A DNA stretch of 64,000 nt from Pomphorhynchus laevis (lineage: Eukaryota > Acanthocephala > Palaeacanthocephala > Echinorhynchida > Pomphorhynchidae): assembly GCA_012934845.2 (NCBI GenBank), contig WNNJ02002125.1, positions 1 to 64,000 on the forward strand, given 5' to 3'. Position 1 is the first letter of the stretch; every line of letters starts with the position of its first letter. Position numbers and translations under genes: made by a program. The notes beneath the pieces are model-generated. The model made no database searches and had not been told where the DNA came from. It was given only the letters and a program-made list of their open reading frames with translations. Shown one piece after another: positions 21,450 to 33,204 of the stretch.

Positions 21450-24307
21450 ACTCTTTCGCCACAACACACGGTTTCCGCCTCGGTCTCCTTAACACTAGAT
21501 CTATTCTCAATAAATCCGATCTTATCCTCAACCTATTCACCAAGCAATCCATCGATCTCTTCTGCCTACCCGAATCCTAGCACTCAGATTCCGACGACCT
21601 TTCCATTCACCGTCTGCTCTCTACCGGTTGCTCCCTAGTCGAATCCGCCCGCCCCCTCAGCTCATGCCCTTCTAAATTCTCTAATCATGGCGGCATCGTC
21701 GCATTCGCGCGTCACCCCGCGTCTCTTCGCAAAATCAATCCCCCTTTCAGTCCTTGATCTTTTGAATTGCTCACTTGTCATTATTCTAACCCGATAACTC
21801 TAGATCTCGCCATTGTATACCGTCCTGGTTCATCAGCTCCTACTGCCTTATTTTTTACCGAACTCGGCGACCTCCTTTCTCATTGAGCTTTGTCCTCAAT
21901 CCCTTCACTCGTTCTAGGCGACTTTAATATCCTCCTACACCGCCCCTCTTCCACGGATTCCATCCGGTTCATCAACATTCTATCCAACTACAATTACAAA
22001 CTAATCTCCTCTGCCTGCACACATATACTCGGTGGGGCACTCGACATCATCGCTGTCCCCGATCATTTTGCTGCCTACACCTCACTGTCTATCTCTGATC
22101 CTAGTCTATCCGATCACTTTCTTATCATCCTTGATCTCACTCACAACCATACCCCTCCTCACACACCTACAATCCTACGTCCCCCTTGGAGAAATCTTGA
22201 CCTCTTCCTTCTCCGCTCTGCCTTACTCAAATCGTCTCTATCTTTACACGCAATAACATATTCATCTCCTCACGATCTCGCTTTTCTTTTCGACTCTGAA
22301 CTCACATCCACTCTCGATATTCTCTTGCCCTTTAAGCCACACCCACACCGTCGCTTGCACCGTGCCCCATGGTTTGACATCCAATGCCTACTATCAAAGC
22401 GTCGACTCCGCCATGCTTTTCGAGTCTATCACCGCTCCCTCAGACGTGATTTCCGATCGATCACTCCGTCTTTCCGTGATTCCTATTTTGCTCTTCGCCA
22501 GTCTCATCTCAACCTACTACGTACCAAATGCAACTCCTTCTGGCAGCATAAAATCATCACTTCATTCAACTCTAAGACTCTCTGGCATACTTTTAACTCA
22601 ATCCTTGCTCGCTCCTCTTCGCCGTGCAACATCAATACCAATGATTATTCGTCATTTCTCCAGTCTAAAGTATCCACGTTGCTCTCTCACAATCCGGTCT
22701 CCATCCTATCACACTCTGCCCAATCTAATCTCATCCTCCCGGAACTCTTTCATCTTTTCCCAGTCTCACCTACAGAAGTATCATCTGTCATCATGTCCTT
22801 GCCCAACAATACCTCACTTGCCGATCCCCTACCTACTCACATATTAAAATCTATATGCTCATCGATATCCCCATTTCTCACAACCTTGTTTAACTCGTCC
22901 ATCCGCAGTCGTATATTCCCTTCACACTGGAAATCCGCAATCGTTCGTCCCCTCCTTAAGAAACAATCGCTCGACCCCTCCATCCCTATAAGCTATCGCC
23001 CTATTTTACTACTCCCTACTCTTTCTGGGCTCTTAGAACGCCTCATCTTAATACAAATCAACGCTTATCTCTCCTCATCCAATCTCTACCCTCCTTTCCA
23101 ATGTGCTTTCCGCTCTAATCACTCGATAGAAATCGCATGCATAGAAGTGTACCACGACTTACTCATTTCTCGAGACAAGGCTCTATATAGTGTTCTCATC
23201 TCCCTCGACCTCTCCTCCGCATTCGACATTGTCGACCACTCCGTCCTCCTTTCTCGCCTTCGTTATGATTACGGCTTTTCTTCCTCCTCCGTAGCATGGT
23301 TCGCCTCATATCTATCCGACCGTTCCTTTCGCGTCTGTTCTAATTCATCATCCTCACTTCCATCCTTTTTTTTGCGGGGTCCCACAAGGTTCAGTCCTAG
23401 GTCCCCTGCTTTTCTCTCTTCTGCTTGGCGATCTCTCTCCGTTTATCAAACCTTACTCCTTTAAGGTCATGCAATATGCCGATGACATTCTAATCTATGC
23501 TTATGCACCTGCACATCGCATACACGATATCGGCATTTCTGCCTCCAACTGTCTTTCTTCTATCTACAAACGTCTCTCCAATCTCCACCTCGTTCTAAAC
23601 GCCGAAAAGTCCAAAATAATGTGGATTCTCCCCGTAAGCCAAGCATATCTACTCCCATTGTATCTTTTGCCTCATCGATCATCCCCATAGTCCACAATCT
23701 CACTTTCTTAAACTTCCATTTCGATGATCACCTTTCCCTTAAACCCTTTGTCCGTGACAAGGTCCGCTCATCCAACCAAATTCTTCGTGACATCCGGCGT
23801 ATCTGCCCCCTTATCGACTTCCGTTCTTGTATGTCTCTTCTTTCATCGCTTCTTTTCCTTAAAATCGATTAATGCCTTAGCCTTTTCGTCAAATCTCCAA
23901 AATCCATCATCCTACCCCTACAACGAAAAATCAACCCCGCCGTCCGAGTGCTCTTTCGTCTCCGTCGCTTCGACCACACATCCACATATTTTGCCCAACT
24001 CTCCTGGCCCACCATCCACATCCGCATCGAAGTCCGCCTTCTTCTCGTTACCTTTCGTCTCATCGCTGTCGGCTCCCCATCGTTCATCAACCTTCCTTTC
24101 TTAGACAATACTCGCCCCTCATCGCTATCGCTTCGTTCCTGTCATACCTTCTTACTCCACGTTCCTAATTACTCCAACAACTATGGTCTCCGATCCTTCC
24201 TCGTCGCCGCCTCACTCGCCTGGAATCAACTCCCTCTCGACGTCCGCCGCGCCCCCTCCTTTATCACATTCAAACACCTCCTCCGTTCACACCTTCTCGA
24301 CACCTGA
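21413..24307 (+). pseudogene. L2-like LINE copy 3, ORF2 (broken)
   Basis: Nearly full-length ORF2 with a few lesions: stops near 21580, 21763 and 21885, and frame changes near 23370 and 23630. One long open block (21890-23464) carries LGDFNILLHRP, SDHFLIILDL, LDLSSAFDIVDHSVL. The QYADDILIY box is at about 23471, and the C-terminal domain (23948-24307) is open. Very close to copy 2 and copy 4 in sequence. Confidence 0.8.
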
Positions 24308-24387
24308 TTCACAGTCTTGTTTTTTTGTGGTCATGTAAGCGTGCGCTGGCACGCATTTGCCACGTTTAAATAAATCCTTTTTTTTGA
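24308..24387 (+). other. L2-like LINE copy 3, 3' UTR with hairpin
   Basis: Same 3' UTR as copy 2, with GCGTGC-gctg-GCACGC at 24339-24354 and a terminal T-run. Confidence 0.65.
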
Positions 24388-25125
24388 AGAATATATTTTG
24401 TTGTAAATGATGTATTTTTTACGGATGCCATGATTATTACTACGGATTTCATAATGGAATTAAATGTCGATTATATAATACTTTTGCGAAAACATCAAAT
24501 TAGATAGATGGCGTTGATGCTTCCTGTCGAACTCAAGGACTCTAGAATTATTTCTAGTAGTATATAATCTTCACTTTTACAATTACCAGGTTAGGTCTTT
24601 GTTTAATTAGAAATCAGGAAATTTCACTAAATGCTCGTGTAGTCACGAGGATTTAATGAGGTTTAAGTTTAATTGTCTTCCGTTAATAGGAATATCTTAC
24701 AATATTTTATCTTAATTATAGAATTAAATCAATTAATAGCTTTAATTCTACTTGTCATTATGTCTTACTTATCTTACAAACTCTTGGAGGAAAGAGTCAA
24801 TTATATTACTGCATTAAAAGTCTATTACTGCACCAGCGTTTTTTTAATAATCTCAAATTAGCAAAAACAATTTTAAAATATTGTTTTTGGTTAAACTTTT
24901 ATTTATAATAAATAAGATATACAAACCATAAACAAAGGTAACATACAATTCAAGATTATTCCTATTCTGAATTTTGACAGCAGAAAGAATATTGTTTGAC
25001 AAATCTCTAAAAATTTTGATTTTTTACGTCAAAATATTAATAAATAATACGTAGTATCCTAAAAAGTAAATGCGTTCAAACAGTTAAAAACAAATTGAAA
25101 TTAGTTGTTATCAGTGTGCTAGTTG
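24388..25125. other. AT-rich DNA without recognisable genes
   Basis: Only short open frames, none with a recognisable motif. Confidence 0.4.
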
Positions 25126-28022
25126 TCAGCTCCTCGTCAGCAACAGTCTGCCTTCGTCAGATGTCGCGAGAACACTGACTGCGTTGCCCCTCTGAATGGC
25201 CAAACTCACATTCATGAGTAAATAAGAATGCGCCTGATTATCTCCTGAAACTTTTTTCAATCTTCTGCCGATTTCACTGCAAAGAGATTTTACAGACTTA
25301 CCCAGTGCTCCATTTGTTTCGACCCCAAAGGAAATGAAATGATGAGAGTTACACATATCAGAATATTTTTCCTATCCTCTGCACAACTAGTCGCTCTACC
25401 AGGACAACTCAGAGTATGCCTCAGATTGCTCGTAACCAGCGTATTCACGCAAGTAGAATACCAAAGAAGGCATTTTCCTTTGCTCTACGGAAAAACAGTG
25501 ACACCGTCCGGACGACGACCATCTAACCTACACAGATTGAGTGGTTCCAGAATATTGGGAGCGTTCGTTGAGTTCAAAGCTCTGCTGAGACTTTGATTGT
25601 GTTCAGCATGACGTGGGAAGCGCCTGATGATCTCTTACCGACCAGGCCATGTTGGCCTGTCGCGACTACAATTACACCGCAACGGCATCGATGAGGTTTA
25701 TAGACAGAAAGACCGAGTCTCAGGGAAATGGCAACTCTCATCGCCTCACCCCCTAACCGGGTTCCTAGGGCAGAAATTGTGATCGCATTGAGCCAAGAAC
25801 CTGACTCATTTGTTGAGACAGCGATCCATCTCGCATTGGAGACCTCATCCTGCAAACCTGGAGATATTCTACTGTGTATCTGCTTGATGAGAGATAAATC
25901 CCAAACGAACTGCTTGGTATCATTTATAGGTGCTAAGATTTTCCCTGTTTTAGATAGCTATTCCTGCAGTCCAATACAATAGTGCCAGCATAGTGGTTGG
26001 GAGCTCAATTCCAAAAGGCACTCAACGTTGACACGGGAAGCACAATAAGACGATAAAAAGGCAGGTAGGGCAACATCAATTGTGTTTCGAATTCCGATAA
26101 CCCCATATAATACAGGAAGTGCGGCTTGGCGCCATGCTTTCTCTGTAAAGTGGCTGTTACGAATACGTGCAAGATATCATTTCAGCATAAAATCCAGATT
26201 TTGCCGCTCATCAGGGTGTTCGAAAAATGGGGTTGAGTGTGGTTTGTAAAGGAGCTTGAGCATACATAAGCAGTTTATGAATAGGAACAATGCTTTATAG
26301 GCACCAAGCATACATGAAGGCTGACCTATAAGCTCCAATTGCGGCAAGATTCTTTTTACTTCGTTTCTACACATATAGCTGCTAAAACGCAGCTTCCCAA
26401 ATGACTTAGCTTGTCAATAGAAATCACATATATCCATGGGCAAATAAATTGAAATCGTTCGACAATCATCTGACGTTGTTCCTCATCATGGACATTCATT
26501 AGCAACAATTTGCACTATCGAGAATTCAAGTAGATACCAAGTTTCAAAGAGTCATTAATTATTTGACTTAGATCAGACAACGTTTCAAATGGGTCGCCCC
26601 CGATGGTTGCGTCATCCAAATACCAGGCCTTAAAATGCGACTTAAGTGAGTGGCTAGTGGGTTGACGGCTAGAGCAAAACCTAAAGGCCCGAAGGGTTCT
26701 CCTTGTTGCAATCCTGACTCTGACCATATAATTTGGTCTTCGTACACGAGTGGGGTTTTAGATCCGTAAGCCATGTAAAACTATGACAATGCTTCCGGTG
26801 CATGATTCTTCACGCCATCTAGTAGGGCTATGCAGCTGACAGTGTTGAAAGCATTTGTGAAGTCGCATTTTACCACAGCAAAGGGCACTGACGTATTCTC
26901 AACGAACATTCTTAAGGAATGAACTATGGTTTCCGCACCACAAGGAGTGCAGCAACTTAATTGAACTGGACGAAGATGATCACCGACATTGTTTGCCACT
27001 CGTCAGGAGAGTACCTTCGCGGCAACGCGTCGAATGATCGTGCCAATTGCAATAGGACGAACCCCAACTCCCTTTTTCTCCAGTGCACATAGAAATGCCG
27101 AGAATATGAGGTTGATAACTTCAGGGGATAACCTACCATCAACTATTTGGTCCACTGTCAGTGCTAGTGCATTGAGAAGAATGTGGCCGCCTTCACCGGC
27201 TGCAGAGGGGACCAAATCCTTTAAATGTCGGGGTCGAAGTCCGTCTAATCCTTGACTAAAGCCGTTAGGAAAGGAGTCGATTGCACTCCTGAGTTCGGAA
27301 ATTAAACATGGATAAGGACAATCACCTTCATCAGTCGATGGAAGAATGGGAACTGTTTGGAACGCAGATGGGTGTAAGGCTTGGAGCACGGAAAGAGGTT
27401 CTTCTTTTTTTGTAGCAAACGATTCCTCTGACGAAAGTAGCCTAACAGCACCACGAATATCTCCGTCAGCCAATTTCGCTGAAACTCGGCGGCCTAACCT
27501 TAGAGAATTTCGGGATATCCCATCATCTGTTTCATGGAAATGGGTAGTGCACGCGATGAATTTTAAAAACATTTCGAGAAAGTGGATAAGACGATCTTTG
27601 ATGGCAGACGTGAGAAATTGGTCAGATGCGTCGGTCACATTCAATACTAAACGTGGAAAAGCGAATAATCTCTGCCAATCCATCAGATTACCGATTTCAA
27701 CACTGTCACTGACTAAGCCAGCGTAGTACTTGGCCACGAGAAATCTAGCACCCTTTGGAATTCGCCTTGCAATGTTGACGTGTTTGAATTTCAGTATGTC
27801 ACTAATGGAGGAACCGAGATGATTCAATGGTGTCGCGTCTTCTGTGAGATCTGAATTAACCGATCCATCATTAGTAGAGTCAAGTATATGATGGGAGGTG
27901 GACGGCATCCTCCCTGATCCCAGCCACCGCAGGGAAATAGGACCGTGCTTCCGGAGATAACCAGAACCATTAAGTCGAATGGTTCCAAAGCAAACGACAC
28001 AAGCGACAGTCCGTTCCATCAT
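25126..28022 (-). pseudogene. Family A RT element with restriction-like endonuclease motif, near full length but broken
   Basis: Most complete family A copy. From its 5' end (28022): CVVCFGTIRLNGSGYLRKHG finger-like start. RT fingers GLDGLRPRHLKDL (~27240) and GVGVRPIAIGTIIRRV (~27050). CGAETIVHSLR. Motif A KCDFTNAFNTV (~26860). Motif B GLQQGEPFGPLGFAL (~26710). Catalytic WYLDD (~26610). Thumb/connection RILPQLELIG. WRQAALPVLYG (~26130). Cys cluster HRCRCG (~25680). RRPDGVTVFP (~25510), a plausible PD-(D/E)XK motif. C-terminal HHFISFGVETNG, RRLKKVSGD. The first 340 codons (28022-27003) are open; later parts need several frame changes or hold stops. The R2-like grade is inferred from the domain order. 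Confidence 0.75.
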
Positions 28023-28505
28023 TCTTATTGTTTGTTTTAGAAGGCATGAATTGCTTGCTTGCGGTACTCATCAGATACCAATTATGAATCGATCAATATA
28101 TAGGCATGGAGGATGATTTAATATTGTTTATTCGAACGAATAATCAGCAATTAGTGAATAATTAGCGAATAATTAGTAATTAGTGATTTAATCTTCAGAA
28201 TATAAATCTTTTACAACGTAAATCCTCTTAAATCTCTGTAAATATCTTCTTAAATGTATTCTTTCTTCAGCAACTTTCTTGCTTCAGCAATTCTTTGTTC
28301 AATTTGTATGTTATTTATTGTATGTTAACTATTTTTTAAACTTTTTTAAATTGTATGTTTATTATTTCTAAAACTTTTTTAAGAAAAATTTTAATCCCTA
28401 AATTTTTATATTTGTTGTATAATGACTTCAATGCTTACTTAGTGAGCTGATTCAACACATCAAAGAAAACACATTTGGAAAACTTATATATTAGATAATA
28501 TAAGA
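28023..28505. other. AT-rich DNA without recognisable genes
   Basis: Low-complexity AT-rich words (TAATTAGTGA-type repeats near 28150-28190). No coding signal. Confidence 0.4.
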
Positions 28506-28826
28506 GTAAAAATGAAAAAAATACAATTACAGAAGGAAAGATAAAATTAATAAAGATATGTATAAAGAACTTACTAAATTAAAAGATAACTATATAATAA
28601 CAACTATTGATAAAGCTAGTAATAACTTTGTCTTCATATGCAAAAAGCTTTATTATGATATACTAATGAAAGAGGTTAATTCTAATGATTTAAATGTAAA
28701 TCCAACATATGAACGTAGTGAGTTGAGTTTAGAAACAATTATTACAAGTCACTGTTCTATAATGGATAAAAAGGGTATAAAGGTTGAATCAGATAATAAA
28801 ACTATACCTATATTAAGGTTCTTTAT
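28506..28826 (+). mobile_element. PLE copy 4, internal RT fragment
   Basis: Encodes KELTKLKDNYIITTIDKASN and the following NFVFICKKLYYDILMKEV, the segment N-terminal to the RT palm. It ends abruptly in the codons for NKTIPIL. The left break point is within a few bases of the 5' truncation point of copy 6 (31803). Confidence 0.8.
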
Positions 28827-28894
28827 ATTAATAAAGAACATTTGAGAGCCATACATTATGAAAATGAAAGAAAAGCGGTTCATCGAAAAGAACA

Positions 28895-29302
28895 AATCAC
28901 TTTACAGGTTTCAGATCAGGTCGCCTTGTCAATCGAATACGCTTCGCACTCGGCGCTTCTAGCTGGTTGAACACACGTCCTATCGCAAAACTAGGACTAC
29001 ACTTATCCACACGAGAATTCCATGATGCTTTGGCTGAGCGGTATAATTGGGCACCCCGCAATATGTCCGACAAATGTCAATGCGGTGATGTCATGAGTCT
29101 GTCACATGCACTGTCGTGCAGAAAGGGTGCGTTACCGACAATACGACATAATGAAATACGGGATATACTCGCAACTACGCTCAACGATATTTGCAGTGGT
29201 GTAGCGGTAGAGCCTGAACTACAGCATGTAGATATAAGTATTAATCTACATATTAATATAAGGCATTCGACATTACTTGATCAATATCTGCATAACATGT
29301 GA
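28895..29302 (+). pseudogene. Family B RT element, Cys/His cluster region
   Basis: Reads RIRFALGASSWLNTRPIAKL, FHDALAERYNWAP, then CQCGDVMSLSHALSC and RHNEIRDILA, VAVEPELQ. This is the post-RT and Cys/His part of family B (compare 6280-6430). Truncated before the nuclease-like ARLDI motif. Open for 111 codons. Confidence 0.75.
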
Positions 29303-29478
29303 AACGAATCGTTAAAAAATTAATTACTTATTTGAAGTTACTGCATTTTCTTTAAAACACTGCATCATCTGACATGTAATTGTTTAATTTTAAGTTATTA
29401 TTTGCTTCTGCAAATTTGGTGGGTGGAAATTTCTTGCGTAAAGGGATCACCGGAAAATCAAATAAACTTATAAAGATC

Positions 29479-30497
29479 AAATCAGCTAAGTGAGTCTACG
29501 TATTTAATATAATTATAAACTAAACAAAACATAATAATGCTAAATCAAAATTTAATAATTAAATAATAAAATTAATAATTGTTTTTAGATTTTCTATAAT
29601 TTAAATCAAGTTGAAATAAAAAATTTAAATTCAAAATAAACGTCATTTTTATGAATTGACTAATAAATAACAGACGTTTTATCAGAATAAGAATTAGAGG
29701 TCATCAGAAGGAACTGATATGATATCAGGTTTCGTGCCCTAACTCCTCTACCCAACATAGCAGCGGCGTCAAATACATGCTAATGATGTATTTCCTCTGA
29801 TAAAACTATCCAGTATCTTATTCTAATACAAAGTATATTATTTATTATCTATCTGTTAAAATTTGCCACTTAAGAGTTTAAATTTATTCTTTATATTATT
29901 GTGTTGATTTATATATTTTACTATTTTCTGCTTGATGTTATTTTTATAGTAACCTAGTTTAAAATATGTATCTATTAAATTATTTAAATGATTTTGAAGA
30001 AAGCCAATATCATTACATATTGTTGCAATTCTTAAAATTTCATTATTTAATGTATTATATTTTATATTATATGGTATGCATGAATGCTCATGCAAAAATA
30101 TGTTTCTTGTAAATTTAAATATGTCATCTTTACGATATAAATTAATAGTAGTTTTAGTTAATGTTAATTTAATGTTCATATCTAGATATACACCTTCTTT
30201 ATCATTAATATTGGTTTTGTTAAGAATAAGGCTTTCTGGATAAATTTGTTCACTAATTGAATAAAAATTATTAGAATTAAATACACATATATCATCAATG
30301 TATCGAAACATATATTTCATATATTTATATTGTTTAGATTTAGTTTTTAACACAGTTATGAACAAATTCATATTCTATAAAGCTTAAAAACAAGTCAGCT
30401 ATAATTGGGCTACTATAACCACACATTGAAACACCTTTTACTTGTCTAAATATAGATGTCCCTACTTTTAAATAATTTTGATTTATCAAAATATTTA
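29479..30497 (-). mobile_element. PLE copy 5, 3' half
   Basis: Minus-strand PLE from RT motif B (VSMCGYSSPIIADLFLS) through YIDD to the C-terminus (ending at about 29856), then the 3' UTR with pseudoknot region 29714-29793 and terminal motif at about 29482-29505. One frame change lies between motif B and motif C. Head-to-head with copy 6, separated by the family B piece and 216-bp array. Confidence 0.85.
29714..29793 (-). other. PLE 3' UTR hairpin plus pseudoknot, copy 5 (weakened)
   Basis: Hairpin intact. The second interleaved helix is CTGCTATG against CATATCAG (one mismatch). The first helix is reduced to about three pairs (GACGCC against GGGCAC). Confidence 0.45.
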
Positions 30498-30514
30498 TCG
30501 AAAATGCATTATTT

Positions 30515-30730
30515 AAATGCATTATCGAAAAAGTCGGGTGGTTTGAGACCGATTGGAATTAATGATGTGTCACGGAGAATTATATGTAAATCAATTCTTG
30601 CTACCATTAAGGAAGACATACAAGATGCACCAGGTATCGTTCAATCGTGTGCTTCGCAACGTTGTGGTTTGGAATTCGCTGTTTATCCTTTTCGAAAATA
30701 TTTCAGCGCTACTTCCGGAAATGGATTGCT
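30515..30730 (+). pseudogene. Family B RT fragment
   Basis: Reads LNALSKKSGGLRPIGINDV, SRRIICKSILATIKEDIQDA, then SCASQRCGLEFAV. This is the RT fingers segment of family B (G-G-x-R-P-I-G...R-R-I). It passes in frame into the first unit of the 216-bp array at about 30745. Confidence 0.7.
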
Positions 30731-30744
30731 CCCAATCGATCACG

Positions 30745-31800
30745 ACTTAAAATCCACTTACAGATTGAAGGTTGGCGGAGATAGTTTAAAACAACACCAA
30801 CTAGTAATTTGCAGACTAATTGCCATATCAAAGAAAGAGGCTTTTACGGCTTGCCTCATCAAAGCCAAGGAAAGTGTGAATGAAAATATAGTACAGTGCC
30901 TTAACTATAGAGTGGCATTCGGAACATCGACATGGTTTAGCGAATTCCCAATCGATCACGAATTAAAATCCACTTACAGATTGGAGGTTGGCGGAGATAG
31001 TTTAAGGCAACACCACTAGTAATTTGCAGACTAATTGCAATATCAAAGAAAGAGGCTTTTACGGCTTGCCTCATCAAAGCCAAGGAAAGTGTGAATGAAA
31101 ATATAGTACAGTGCCTTAACTATAGTGTGGCATTCGGAACATCGACATGGTTTAGCGAATTCCCAATCGATCACGAATTAAAATCCACTTACAGATTGGA
31201 GGTTGGCGAAGATAGTTTAAGGCAACACCCACTAGTAATTTGCAGACTAATTGCAATATCAAAGAAAGAGGCTTTTACGGCTTGCCTCATCAAAGCCAAG
31301 GAAAGTGTGAATGAAAATATAGTGCCTTAACTATAGTGTGGCATCGGAGCATCGACATGGTAAGCGCACTCCATCGTCACGAATTAAAATCCACTTACAG
31401 ATTGGAGGTTGGCGAAGATAGATTAAGGCAACACCCACTAGTAATTTGCAGACTAATTGCAATATCAAAGAAAGAGGCTTTTACGGCTTGCCTCATCAAA
31501 GCCAAGGAAAGTGTGAATGAAAATATAGTACAGTGCCTTAACTATAGTGTAGCATTCGGAACATCGACATGGTTTAGCGAATTCCCAATCGATCACGAAT
31601 TAAAATCAGCTTACAGATTGGAGGTTGGCGAAGATAGTTTAAGGCAACACCCACTAGTAATTTGCAGACTAATTGCAATATCAAAGAAAGAGGCTTTTAA
31701 GGCATGCCTCATCAAAGCCAAGGAAAGTGTGAATGAAAATATAGTACAGTGCCTTAACTATAGTGTAGCATGCGGAACATCGACATGGTTAAGCGCACTC
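30745..31800 (+). repeat. 216-bp (72-codon) tandem array, five units, coding in frame
   Basis: Units start at 30745, 30961, 31176, 31382 and 31598 (spacing 216, 215, 206, 216) and are near-identical. Each encodes a 72-residue module: HELKSTYRLEVGG, then VICRLIAISKKEAFTACLIK, VNENIVQCLNYSVAFGTSTW. Units 1 and 2 and units 4 and 5 are joined without stops; small deletions shift the frame in units 2 and 3. The GTSTWLSALPI-like unit end resembles the GASSWL segment of family B (28.95 kb), so the array is probably an amplified piece of that element. The last unit runs in frame into PLE copy 6. Confidence 0.9.
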
Positions 31801-31802
31801 CT

Positions 31803-33204
31803 AAAAATGAAAATAACAAACAATTATAAAAGGAAAGATAAAATTAATAAAGATATATATAAAGAACTTACTAAATTAAAGGATAACTATATAATAACAA
31901 CTATTGATAAAGCTAGTAATAACTTTGTCTTCATATGCAGAAAGCTTTATTATGATATACTAATGAAAGAGGTTAATTCTAATGATTCAAATGTAAACCC
32001 AACATATGAACGTAGTGAGTTGAGTTTAGAAACAATTATTACAAGTCACTGTTCTATAATGGATAAAAAGGGTATAAAGGTTGAATTAGATAATAAAACT
32101 ATACCTATATTATATTGGAATCCAAAATTACATAAAAATCCAATAAAACCTAGGTTCATATATAGTGCGTTTTAATGTACGTTAAAACCACTTTCTGTCT
32201 ATATGAATAAAATACTTAAAGTAGTTAAAACACATTTTAAAAAATATTGCAAGGTAATCGAAATTAATACTGGTATAAAACACTATTTCAGTATTAATTC
32301 TACAAAAGAATTTTTAGAACAGACAAAAGGAATAAATTTTCAAAATATAAATACATACGATTTTAGTACGCTTTATACAAATCTAGATTTAGTAGATATT
32401 AAAGAAGCGTTAGTAAAATTAATTAACCTTATATTCGGAAAAAGATATACATATATATGTTATAATAATTATAACGCCTATCTAACAAAAATTAAACCAT
32501 CAAATAAATATAAATATATGGATAAAATTGAATTAATAGAATCCTTAAATATTTTGATAAATCAAAATTATTTAAAAGTAGGGACATCTATATTTAGACA
32601 AGTAAAAGGTGTTCCAATGGGTGGTAATAGTAGCCCAATTATAACTGACTTGTTTTTAAGCTTTATAGAATATGAATTTGTTCATAACTGTGTAAAAACT
32701 AAATCTAAACAATATAAATACATGAAATATATGTTTCGATACATTGATGATATATGTGTATTTAATTCTAATAATTTTTATTCAATTAGTGAGCACATTT
32801 ATCCAGAAAGCCTTATTCTTAACAAAACCAATATTAATGATAAAGAAGGTGTATATCTAGATATGAACATTAAATTAACATTAACTAAAACTACTATTAA
32901 TTTATATCGTAAAGATGACATATTTAAATTTACAAGAAACATATTTTTGAATGAGCATTCATGCATACCATATAATATAAAATATAATACATTAAATAAT
33001 GAAATTTTAAGAATTGCAACAATATGTAATGATATTGGCTTTCTTCAAAATCATTTAAATAATTTAATAGATACATATTTTAAACTAGGTTACTATAAAA
33101 ATAACATCAAGCAGAAAATAGTAAAATATATAAATCAACACAATAATATAAAGAATAAATTTAAACTCTTAAGTGGCAAATTTTTATGGATGGATAATAA
33201 ATAA
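31803..33204 (+). pseudogene. PLE copy 6, reverse transcriptase (one in-frame stop)
   Basis: Best-preserved RT palm of the PLE family. In order: TTIDKASNNFVF (31900), YWNPKLHKNPIKPRFI (32113), YDFSTLYTNLDLVDI (32355, motif A), GVPMGGNSSPIITDLF (32610, motif B), FRYIDDICVFN (32734, catalytic Asp pair), YLDMNIKLT, then a C-terminal helix-rich tail ending GKFLWMDNK. PKLHK...RFI and the motif spacing are PLE hallmarks. There is no C-terminal GIY-YIG nuclease, so it is either endonuclease-lacking or of the type with an N-terminal nuclease (Naiad/Chlamys-like); the N-terminus is truncated here. A single stop falls between the PKLHK motif and motif A. Its first codons are in frame with the 216-bp array. 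Confidence 0.85.

Noticed and set aside
25728-25982. Plus-strand open frame in the family A element
   Set aside because: Antisense shadow of the Cys-cluster region on the minus strand.
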